This document shows, piece by piece, positions 10,760 through 21,500 of a stretch of 64,000 bases of DNA; within the stretch, counting starts at the first letter, position 1; each line of letters opens with the position of its first letter. Position numbers and translations under genes: made by a program. The notes under the pieces are model-generated. The model was not told the DNA's origin. It worked only from the letters and a program-made list of their open reading frames with translations, and searched no databases. The DNA comes from Patiria pectinifera (taxonomy: Eukaryota > Echinodermata > Asteroidea > Valvatida > Asterinidae), in assembly GCA_029964075.1 (NCBI GenBank), contig CM057142.1:34164392-34228391 (forward strand), given 5' to 3'.

Positions 10760-12343
10760 TTATTGGTGACGAACTCTAAACTCCAGCGCCTCCTCGAGGC
10801 ACTGCAAGCTCACTGGATCGTAGTCGTAGTAGAACTTATTGGCAAATAGATGCAGTTGCTGTTGAACATAGTGTATATCTCCGATTGTGAAGACGCAGAC
10901 CCTACGGACGTATTTGCCTCGACATTTACGCGGGGACGCTCTCTTGTACCAAAGGACATAACGGACTCTGAACGGTCTGATTTGTGGGCCTGCTCTGTAA
11001 TTTCCTCCTGGAACGCCCGGTGCCCGTTGAAGAGTAGCCCAGTAAGTTTCCTCCGGCATGTGCGTGTTCCTGGTCCAATCGAGAAAATCTATGGCGACTG
11101 GATCACTTAAGATGTAGCGGACGAAATCTCTGGTGACAGCGTAGTAAGCTGAACCAGAGTATAACTTGAGTTGATGTGGCGCAGGACCATTTCTACTTAT
11201 AGTTCTGACGAGGAATTTGTTTCGCACGATGAATTTAAACTCAGTTCTTCTACTCTTACGCTTGTCTGGGACAGACGATCCGATATCGTTCTGGCCGTTG
11301 AGCGCCTTTAACTGCCTGACAATCTCCAGGTTGGTCTTCAAGGGGAAGTCTTGCCCACATAGGTTCATCACGTATCTCCACGGGTGGCCAGATGCGGGTC
11401 GACCAGTCAGATCCTTCATGCAGTTGATATTCGTCAACAACAGAGTGACGCCGGCGTACACAACATCTTCAAGTTTAGAAGCTATGAACACATTGTCGAA
11501 GCAGTTTGCGAGGCCGGCTATTGCTTGATGGAATTCCCTGGGTGATTTTGAATCCGGGTGAAGACAGTATACGTTCTGCGGCTGATAAATCGCCCTCAAT
11601 AGTCTCTCCACCTGGGCCGCTCCCGTATGAACCACAAGGATATATGCCAACGGGAAACCTGCCTCTTCGTCCGAGTTGGGTGTCGTAGGATACCCTCTCT
11701 GTTTCTTGTATAATGTACAGTCATTCGTCCACGTCACCACTTTGCTATCCGAAGGCATCAACGATTGTTCCTGTTGCTCCTGCTGCAATTGTTTGCGCAC
11801 ACTCGTGATAACTCTTTCACTTCCGGCAAAAATGGCAGAGCAGTTGACATCCCAGCGCCTGTGATACTGTGGATTCGTTGGGGGTTTACCGAGGGTGTCA
11901 CTGTAGAACGATCTGGCCGTGTCGCCTGTCTGAATCACATGGGTTCTTATTGCATCCTCCACTGGAGGACCGCCCGTGGAGTTCTTGCGGCGTGCTAGCG
12001 GTTGTGGAATCACCAGACGGATATCACTTAGGCCTGTATGGTAACATGCGAAACAATAGAGCAGCAGTAGCAGTCCAAGAATGACGACGCCACATATTTT
12101 CCGACACGTAATCAGTTCAAGCCTTTTCATCGTACAACATGATCCTGTCCTTAATTTGTCTGAAAGACGGGATGAAAGTTCATATTGGTCAACAAATTCT
12201 AAAGTAGGCCTCTCTATCACTTTAGGGTCGGTTGCTGGCTGGAGTTGGTAGGAAGCCGTCGCGTTCCGATTGCGAAACGCGATTTGGAAATATCCGTTTT
12301 TCCCCATGATGGCGTCTGCGCTATTACAAATCCTATTGGACAC
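10760..12343 (-). CDS. gcnt-like: Core-2 type beta-1,6-N-acetylglucosaminyltransferase-like protein, copy C
   Basis: A 527-residue single-exon ORF closely similar to copy A from residue 72 onward (MKRLEL, ATG at 12130-12128), with the same type II anchor, stem and Branch domain: FPLAYILVVH, NLCGQDFPL, SGSAYYAVTRDF, PEETYWATLQR, HLFANKF. The first 71 residues (beginning MSNRICNSADAIM) are an in-frame extension that copy A does not share in frame. Because type II Golgi enzymes normally have short cytoplasmic tails, the start at 12130 may be the real one and the extension a 5' UTR. Substitutions relative to copy A lie mostly in the stem and around residues equivalent to 276-285 of A. Expected role: GlcNAc branching of O-glycans in the Golgi. 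Confidence 0.9.
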   Translation of the reverse strand: MSNRICNSADAIMGKNGYFQIAFRNRNATASYQLQPATDPKVIERPTLEFVDQYELSSRLSDKLRTGSCCTMKRLELITCRKICGVVILGLLLLLYCFACYHTGLSDIRLVIPQPLARRKNSTGGPPVEDAIRTHVIQTGDTARSFYSDTLGKPPTNPQYHRRWDVNCSAIFAGSERVITSVRKQLQQEQQEQSLMPSDSKVVTWTNDCTLYKKQRGYPTTPNSDEEAGFPLAYILVVHTGAAQVERLLRAIYQPQNVYCLHPDSKSPREFHQAIAGLANCFDNVFIASKLEDVVYAGVTLLLTNINCMKDLTGRPASGHPWRYVMNLCGQDFPLKTNLEIVRQLKALNGQNDIGSSVPDKRKSRRTEFKFIVRNKFLVRTISRNGPAPHQLKLYSGSAYYAVTRDFVRYILSDPVAIDFLDWTRNTHMPEETYWATLQRAPGVPGGNYRAGPQIRPFRVRYVLWYKRASPRKCRGKYVRRVCVFTIGDIHYVQQQLHLFANKFYYDYDPVSLQCLEEALEFRVRHQ

Positions 12344-12649
12344 TTGAGTTTATACAGAATTGTATGCAGACAGCAATCACATAGAAAACACAGTCGATTG
12401 CCCATCAACCAGCACGTTTTCAGGCTATAGAAAAAACAAATTCAACCGTGTCCACTTGGTCAGGTCGTGTTGCTAATATAATGCGTATGGTTGTTTAGGT
12501 AGCCTTGAAATAACTTTATACCACAGTGAAAGGAGTTGTCTTCTAAAGCTTTTATTTCACACCAATTATATACAGACATATACACTTGTATTAATCCCCC
12601 TAGAAAAATAGGCCAGCAGAGTATTTAAAGCGAAACAAAATGCAGTGAC

Positions 12650-12715
12650 CCTTTGTTTGTTTGTTGGGCTGTTTGTTTGTTTGTTGGGTTTTTAGGGGTG
12701 TTGGGGTTGTTTGTT
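12650..12715. repeat. (TTTG)n tract in unit C
   Basis: Homologous to the tract at 4768-4858 and shorter, with the same GGGTGTTGGGG interruptions. Confidence 0.65.
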
Positions 12716-13313
12716 TGTTGGGCTGGGTTTTTTCGTTGATGTTTTGACCCAGTGTGGAACAAAAGGGGACAAAAGTATAATGGGGTCAAAAGTAGGCCTA
12801 CAATGACACCATGATCTCTCAAGCAGTAGATCTGATGGTGTGCAGCACATCACTGAATCGTCAGTTTCCAGATTTTCAATTATCACAATTCATGTTTAAT
12901 TTTGCAATTGATTGTATACACTTCACACATTTTTTTTACATCGAGAAAACGGGTGAACTTAGGAGTTTGCTTATATTCTTGTACACTGCGTAAATGGCTG
13001 GTAGGCCTACCAAGTCCAGCAAAAGCTTCTTTCCAGGGTTTGAACTCACATCCGTGGGGATCGTGTACATAGAACGTGATGACTTATAGCATCCTGTTAT
13101 ACAAACTAAACAAATGGAAAATTTTAAAGTGTTAAAACTCACAAATAAATTCCACCTTATACATGCATAGGTTTTGTGGAAACAGAGGTTGGATCTGTGA
13201 TGAACTTACAATTCCTAAAATGTGCCACATCACTGTCAATTATAAATGGTCTTGTCCACAATTTCCTTAGAAGTGAAGTCTGTCACGAGCCAATGTAGCC
13301 CATCATGTCGGTG

Positions 13314-13443
13314 CACTGCAAAAACTGTAGTGTTAATTTAACACCATTCGGTATGTATATAGGACAACACCAGTAAAATTTAACACCAGATGGTCCTATA
13401 TAGATACCAATGGTGTAAATTTAACACTCCAGTTTTTGCAGTG
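13314..13443. mobile_element. 130 bp inverted-repeat MITE, unit C
   Basis: Third positional copy of the CACTGCAAAAA MITE, with ends and length matching units A and B. Confidence 0.75.
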
Positions 13444-13690
13444 TGTTTATCTCTGGTTTCCTGGGCATGAAACGATTGAGAATATTTCTAACCCTAATAT
13501 CCCCCCGGATGGGATGCCAGTCCATCGCAGGGTACTCCCCAGCTAATGCTGGTACCCATTTAAATTATACTCCTGGGTGGAGAGAGGCCAGGATATGGCC
13601 AGCAGCTGGATTCGAACCCCTGACCCTCTGATCACCAGTCACAAACCCTAAGCACTAGGCCACACTTCCATAAAGGCCAAGTAATAAAAT
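13444..13690 (-). mobile_element. tRNA-derived SINE, unit C
   Basis: Minus-strand tRNA head with the B box GGTTCGAATCC and the same core as in units A and B. Confidence 0.73.
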
Positions 13691-14274
13691 AAACCAAGTT
13701 TCTTGTCCCTGTCCGCTTCCTTATTTTCTCGTCCACCTCTTTTTTTGTGTATTCATACATTTGCAATATATTTTGCAAATTTTGTCAATATATTGTCTTT
13801 TTATTTGTTTCCAACATAACTGGAGCTATGTAAAAAGGGTGATGGCTCCTTTGTATCAGCAAAAGAGTCAAGAAAATGAAAGAATCCTTCTGTAATCTTG
13901 GAAAATCGGCCATTTTAGGCCCAAAAAAAGAAGAAAAAAAAGTGGGCTGCCTCCTTCATTATTTTCAAAAACACTGAAAATTAATCATGCCAAATCAACA
14001 CAGAGCAAGTATGCTTCGATTGTTCTGTTTCCTCCAAAATACTACGACCATTAAGCTGAACATAAGCTCAAGTTAGGCTACTGCTGAAAGTATTTGAACA
14101 CCGTGTGCTAAATTTTCAGTGAAATGGGTCAAAAGGCTTCTCCTGTGATCGATAAATAATTTTAAATCATAATACCATTCTTATCATAACAATAACATTC
14201 AACCATCTCGGACAGTTGACTTGTTTTATAGCAAAGACACTGGTTTGACTGCTGTAAGCAATCGTCGCACTTCC

Positions 14275-14594
14275 TTAACCCTAACTCCCTAGCGGTTTTT
14301 ACTAGGAACTGGACCAAGTCCATCAAAATCCATCGATCACTGTGCGTTCAATACAAAACTGTACATGACATAATGGAATCCACCACTGACGCACTTGACA
14401 TTCGTGGACTTGCTACACATGGCTTTTATCACAAAAGCAGTACAGGAAGCTAGGCAAAATCAATCGGATACCCCTAGCAATGGTTTGGGCCATTAGGCCC
14501 AAGTCCATCATACTCCATCAATATTTAGTCACGCCAGGCCTTCTGGACCAAGTCCCCCCAAATCAGCCAAAATGGGGGGAGTGGTAAGGGTTAA
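14275..14594. mobile_element. MITE-like element with TTAACCCTAAC termini (diverged)
   Basis: Starts TTAACCCTAACTCCCTAGC and ends GGTAAGGGTTAA. The first ~30 bp match the inverse of the right ends of elements at 28131-28321, 31025-31245 and 36628-36793. The interior has three degenerate CCAAGTCCATCA-like words. Confidence 0.45.
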
Positions 14595-14902
14595 GCGAGT
14601 TTCCCAAAACCCACATGTACCCTATGGCAACAGCTTACTTGAAAACACCCTGCCCCGGTTGCTATTGACTCCCTGCATATTGCACAAGTACCCCCTCAAC
14701 GGTTACGAAGGGAGAGTTGGGGGAGGCCACTGGGAGGGACATTGGAATGCATTGCTGATGATGCCTGCCGCTCACCCCAAGATGTGTTTTTGCTATGATT
14801 TTGTGCACATTCTGAATATTAAGTTGTGTATACTCCGTGCCATTGGCATTGATCCTGCAAATGTTGCATTCACCCGATTTTGCTGTATACCCATCACTCA
14901 AA

Positions 14903-15162
14903 CAGGGCGCTAGGAAGGGCCTGTCTCCTTCACAAAGTTACAAGCACGCAAAGAATTATCAGGAGCTAAGTGCCACAACCAATCCACGTACATTCTGTGT
15001 GCCAGCCATCCACGCCAATGCACATACACTCTGTGTGCACATGTTAAGTGTGGGTGGAAAGCTTAACCCGTGTTATTAGTGTTCAAACACATTCTATCTA
15101 ATGAGGGCTTGAAGAAATTACGTCATACATCCAGAAGAAAATAAGCCCTTCCCAGCGCCCTG
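14903..15162. mobile_element. 260 bp MITE with CAGGGCGCT termini
   Basis: Left end CAGGGCGCTAGGAAGGGC and right end GCCCTTCCCAGCGCCCTG are inverse of each other with one mismatch. The CAGGGC start fits hAT-type ends, but no 8 bp target duplication was recognised. It lies just downstream of the BBS1 stop codon. Confidence 0.6.
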
Positions 15163-15331
15163 TTAGGGCCGTGGGTACGGGCGAATCACCCAATGGGAAC
15201 GTAGTTAAAAGTCGACTGGACATGACTGAACAATGATGGTGCTATTCTTGGTGACATTATGCTAACCGACACACGATTTCGCTTCAGGTCATCCGAGCCA
15301 ACATGAGGGGGGGGGGGGCGGAGGTGGATGA

Positions 15332-15505
15332 CTAGACGACCACCATTGTTTCACTGACTGGCATACTAATGACGGCCGTTATGATAGGAATACTCTGTCC
15401 CTCCCTCAGGACAAACACCTTGATGACGTCTGAGATGCCCTTGTCACTCAGACACTCAACCAGCGTCTCAAACGAGTAGTTGAGTCCCGGGACTAGCATC
15501 GGAAC
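15332..15505 (-). CDS. BBS1: BBS1 exon 14 (C terminus and stop)
   Basis: Encodes [17 protein letters not shown], then the conserved [19 protein letters not shown] segment, and ends SETMVVV with TAG at 15332-15334. Acceptor is a good pyrimidine tract ending ...GACCTGCAG, phase 0. Confidence 0.93.
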   Translation of the reverse strand, partial: VPMLVPGLNYSFETLVECLSDKGISDVIKVFVLREGQSIPIITAVISMPVSETMVVV

Positions 15506-18500
15506 CTGCAGGTCAGAAACATAAACAAAGAATAGAACAGCTGTCAAGCAGGGCAAATAGTGAAGGGACCATTATGACTATAAGCCGCTTAGAAGTTTAC
15601 TGAGTTGATCAACGTTGTTATTTTCAGTGTTGCGTGTTATTTAGACTGTTACTTCGGGTCTCATTATCTTATCTCACTTCCACATAAAAAAAACAACCAC
15701 CTGGAGATTTTGCATGGTAAAGCCATACTATATCAAAAAGAAAAATACTGAAAAGATTTTTGCAATCCCCCCTCCCTCTCTCTCTCTCTGCAATGTGGGC
15801 AATCTTTAAGATGCCAACCTCATCCCCATGGTGTCAAGCAGTACGCTCCCACTAGCTACTCTCTCACTCTGGTACTGGATCATTTGCATGTTCCCAAATC
15901 TCGCACAATATAAATTGGTACGGAATAGTCCGGTTTTTGTCTGGCCATGCTTAAGTTTGTTTTTTGTATGCGGTGTCCAGGGTACAGACACAATACAGGT
16001 TCTACCGTACTATTGCCTCGAGGTGGAAAGTGGACCCTGGGGCCGATTTCAAGAAATGCTAAGATCTTAGGAAGAGTAACTCTCCTTATCTCACGACTCA
16101 TCATAGGTTCCATTTCACCAAACTTAAGATGCGTTCAATGCGTCCTAACTTTCTTCCTTGGCAGTGTTAAATAATAACTACCGGTATGCTTAGATAAAGC
16201 TTGATTTGAATGGGGGGGGGGGGGGGAATTGCAGAAGGCACACCTCTATCATAGTCTTCTGGAGGGAATAGAGTTTCTCGTCATACAGGAATGTGATCAG
16301 AAGCTGCATGGAGGGGTTATTGATGGACGTATTCTGTAGATTCACTGTCAGCTTGAAGGTAGGCCCGATGCCTTGGATCTGTAAACAGGGAAACAAATGA
16401 CATCTTCAGCTTTAACCCTCCAAGATCCTTTGAAATTGTCCAGTTTTTTAAAAGATGGTTTTGCAGTACTATTCACTAGACACTAGACAAAGTTGCATGG
16501 GCTTGATCCTGCCATGAATTTTCCACAGTGGAGGATTTTGGAGGTTCTACAGTGGAAGTATAATCCCGGGTTTGCCGAGGCCACTGGTTAACAAGTTTAA
16601 CAAAATCTGACCACCGAGACCTCCAAAAAATTAGAGGTACATGCAACTACATGTAGTGCCCATGGATAGGGTCATAGGTATGAGCAACTTACCACGACTA
16701 TATGATAAGTCTATGACCTATGATGTGAAATTGAGAATTGCTCGAGTACCTTCATCAACATTTCCAATTTTTTTTTATTGACACGGCAGCCCACAATTTA
16801 CATAAATTTGATTGACAAATTTTTCTCTCCAAATCGCACATATAATGCATTGGGAAGTATCTTCATGAGTTTTTGGTAGTGTCTATAATTATCTAAACTA
16901 CAGGGTGGTGCAAAAAGAAGGAAACCCACTTTGGACAGCAATTTTCACCTACTTGTTGAGCATATTTAAAAAAATCAATTTAATGGTGTTTATGTTTAAA
17001 CGTAAGTTACGAAAAAATGATTGCAAATGCATATTTTGTCTCTGAGACCCCGTTCCCACTTGATCCACCAATTGGGGGATCTGATCCACCTTTTGCCAAA
17101 TTGCCGGATCAGATCCCCCAATTGGTGGATCAGATCCGGCAATTGTGTGTAGTGGGAACGCTAACCGTTATAAGGTGGACCAGGATCAGATCCACCTTTT
17201 CTGATCCACCTCTGGACCAGGATACAGATCCCCCAATTGGTGGATCAGATCCGGCAATTGCCGGATCACGATCAGATGGGAACGCAAAAGGTGGATCTGA
17301 TCCGGCAATTTGGCCTGTCAACATCTGCCCGGTGCACGAGTGGCGCGAAAATGTTGCGGTCTCATGAACCAAGAAACACGTTTTCAGGCGTGTAGCTCAT
17401 GTGAACATTTCCAGCGTATACAACATGCACAATAAACAACCGCTGAACTACGGGCTAGCACCGCGCATGCAAAAGCGCACGTGGTATCCTAAAACTACAC
17501 TAGGCCTTATTTTTGTTGCGTGTTCGTCCATTACTAAACCTTTTTCATTCGTGAAATTTCACTTATTTTTCCATCCATAAATGACTCTGAGTCCGCACTC
17601 ACAAAAAGACTTCTCTTTGGTACAGAATCATGGAAAAGCTATACGATTATGCGATGAGAATAGTGCCGATAACGCGGTACGTACGGACGGGACAAAATTA
17701 TCTGAAGTATTGATTATAGAAAATTGGAAAATGATGTCGTAGTACATCATGTGACCGTTTCTAACCAATGAGAAGCTTCAGAACCAGGGAATCCCTTATC
17801 GATGCATTGGTTTCTGCCGTGATGTCACACAATGAGCGCCCTCTGTTGGATTTCACCTGTTAATATTTTATGCACGCACGGATCCTCTACAGATCCGTGA
17901 TTTATGTTGGTGAATTCGCGTTATTTTTGTCGGTGAATTCTGATAGGGCTGTTTGAAAACGGACCCATCCTGGCCTAGCATGCAACCATGCAACAATGGC
18001 ACTCCCACAGGGCGCGCGTAATTCCGAACTCAGTGACCTTTCGGACCCGACATTTCCGTACAAAAAGGTGGATCAAGCGTAAGTGGGAACGCGTCTTGCG
18101 GTTTCGTTGTGGTAAGATAACGATCACACCAAAATGCCGGATCTTGATCCACCTTTTCCCAATTCAAGTGGGAACGCGGTGTGAGATACGGTAGTTTAAA
18201 ATTGTTGTGTGCCAAACCTGTTTGTCCATGGACGGCTTTATTCCATCCGCTTGACTGAGCACCGGAGCTTGGTTTGAAGACAAAACGCACTACACTAGAC
18301 TCACACGTGGACAACAGTGATTTTGGTGACTTGTGTTCAAATTAGCATAATAACACTATTCTTGCTATTTTTGAAAGATTTTGTTCACCACGTATTAGTT
18401 GAAGAGCTATATTTCACTACACCATAAAAAAACCCAGTTCAAATAAGTAACGAAAGTAGGTTAAAACTACTGTCAAAGGTGGGTTTTCTTCTTTTTTCAC

Positions 18501-21500
18501 CGCCCTGTACAATGAGACGGCTCACAGTTTTTGTTAAATATGTGGAACACGTGTACATGCATTACTCATAGCAGGTAATAAGCAATACGATGTTTTGTAA
18601 TACCTGCATTTCCTACACAAATTCTGCGAATGACAGGGCGGTGGGTACCAGTAAAGGTTGGTAACTGACCTGTGCAGATAGTTTGAGTGGCTCAGCGGGA
18701 TTGGAGGAGACTGGTGTCAACCTGTTGTCTAGAGACTTGACAAACGACCTGGCCGTGTTGAGCCGCAATCGGTACAGGTCATGCTGGAACATGCGATGCA
18801 TGGCTGCCAACGAAAAGTATCAATCGTTATTGATGTTATTCCTGTAAATAAAAGCAAGGATTGCTAAGTAGTGTCCAAAGAACCTAGCCATGTAAGCCTG
18901 AAGAAAACCAGTCGTTGCGCTCGTAGTCATGAGAATGTACCCATACTCAAACTAGCACTCGTAAAAAAAATATTGCCCGCACTCGTACACATAACAAAGT
19001 ATTCATTCTCCAGCAAATGTTCTCCCTAAAGAATTTAACTTTTTTTAGAGGAACATTCAGGAAAAGAATCAATTTTTTACTCTTATTGGTAGACTTGATG
19101 ACAAGTCGTTAGATATCGTATTTTGTCCGTGAACTTCAGGTGAACTGTATCGACGCGGCTGGTATAAGACTAGTATGTAATCGGCCGGGTTGCGACATAT
19201 TTAACGACTTGAAGATTATGTTCTCGCACCGTTATTCATATATTAATGCAAGCAGCGCAACACATATGCAGTGCATTTTTGCGGTAAGATCCAATCGCGC
19301 ACGGCTATGCAAAAGCGGACTCATTCATTCCGTTAGATGGCGAGTTCTTCTCAATACGTCAGGGACATGTTTGCAGATCTGGCGACGTTTTAACAACCAA
19401 TACACTCAGCTTGGACAATAATGTATAGAAATAAAATGTATCATTGTGATATGAGTCGTGTATGCCCTACAATGAATTTTGTAATGCTACACAACACAAA
19501 GTACAAACCCTCGAGGTAATGAGAACGATCGTTCGTGGCGGCCTAGAATGCGCTCTGAAATCTGAACCAATCAGAGTGATCAAACAGAATTCGCTAGCGA
19601 TTTACAATACTCCCATATGTTGTGTACAAAATTGATAGGCATCTGCAGCGAATGCGTTCCGCTGTTTGCGTAGAGCAAAACGACATGCTCATTTGCTGAT
19701 CGTGCGTTTCGATTTTGGGCGTATTGGCTTCAATAACGCACCGGTATGGAATACAAACGCAGATATGCAAATAGCAGTACAAAAGCCGTACAAGATTTTT
19801 AGGTCTCTATAGGTTTGTGCACAAACATGGATGCACCCAGCAGGCATTACTTTGTACACGAAGTTAGCGCTCTAGTAATTTAATATTGCTCTATGCTTGG
19901 CACCAAGTCTACTGTTAAGGAGGCTTCTGCATTTGTTTCATGCCTGGTTTGACAGCAAAAAGCCCTTGAGAACACGTGTACCCATTGAAATTCGCTCCTA
20001 CTCGTGGAGAGTACTCGTCTTACTCATGGGCAATATCGCATCGTACACGTGCTCGTACTCATGATAAAGTACTTGTACTCATACTCGCGGCAAAGTACTT
20101 GTAATATTACTCATACTCGAATACAACGCTGGTGTGATCTCCACCAAAATATTTACAAACAGCTGTAAATTTTCCCATTCAAATGGCAATAAGGTGAAAA
20201 TTGACAAATGCTGTCAACTTAGGTTTGTATCACTCTTACAGAGAGTTCTGTCTAAACAAACTGCTGCGATGCTTTACCTATTCCATTTTCCCTTTCCCTC
20301 ATAGTCTGGTCTACGAACACTTTGGTCTTCTTGGGCACATTCAGTTTCTGTGTTTGTGCGGGAGGCGGGCCCCTGACCGTATCCTTGTCTTCAAACATGG
20401 CGCTGCGTTTCAGGATCTTGATGAGCAGACCGCCGTGTCGCGTGGTCAGGACCAAGGTGCAGTCCTCGCGGCCAAAGCGGCCGTACTGCAGGCCCGTGAT
20501 CACGTCCTGTCCAAGATAAGGATTATGAGGAATATTGCTATAAGCTGTCTTAAAGCCAGTATCTGGAGTCTGTTTCATTTTTTTGCACATGGCGAGCTGG
20601 TGAGGCAGCCGGCCAATTATCAACTTGAATGTCATTGTGTCAAAAGGTATTACTAATTACTTCTGTACTTAATAAAGCCTCACTTACCATACAGTAAACA
20701 CTTAAACTTCATGGCAACAACCGCTATGGACATAGTTTGACTGGGACTATTCACACTTAAATATAAGTGCGCAGTTCCTACGTCATGCAACCACCTCTAG
20801 TGAACCCATGGGCCGTGATCACACTTATACAGGGTGTGTTCAAAAAAATTGGAAACCCAGATGTAAATGTAATTATAAAAACTCTAATAAATATTTTCAA
20901 ATGTAGCTAAAGATCATGTGAAACACCAATGTGTCCTCTTTCCAATAATACCTTGTGTGTCTGTGGCCATGGATGACTGAGCATTCGTTGTTATTCTGTC
21001 AAGGGCAAAACCTGTGCTGAGCCAAGTTTGTGCAGAAGGGTAACTGGTATTCTGGGCATGTGGAACGACTTAACTTACAGAAAGAACACTTTTTTTTTGT
21101 TAATATAATTTATTCAATTTTGACATAGGGATATAACCACTCTCATTGTTGAAGTTAACCTCTCATGGCCTAATGCCTTCAACGTGGCCTCCACCTCTTA
21201 CCACATAAAAGCTCTGCACGACATCACATATTGTTTCCAACCTTTGCATAACAAGCCAGCCAACAGGTAAAATGTATACAGGGTGTATAACAACAAATAG
21301 AATAACAACGAATGCTCTGTCATTCGTGGCCACAGACACACAATCAAGGTATCGTTGGAAGGTGGACACATTGACGTTTCACATGTCCTTTAAATTATTT
21401 GAAAATAGTTATTAGATTTTTTTATAAGAGGGCGCCCTCCTTTTTTTTTGGAGGGCGCCCTTTATGGAGTGAGAGCTGCAACCATTTTGCTCCGTTTAAT

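Larger units (their letters stand above)
9598..14170. repeat. Tandem unit copy C of the triplication
   Basis: Full-length unit with intact GCNT-like gene, (TTTG)n tract, MITE and SINE. It differs from A by a pogo-like MITE at 10422-10604. Similarity to the other units fades after about 14170. Confidence 0.85.
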
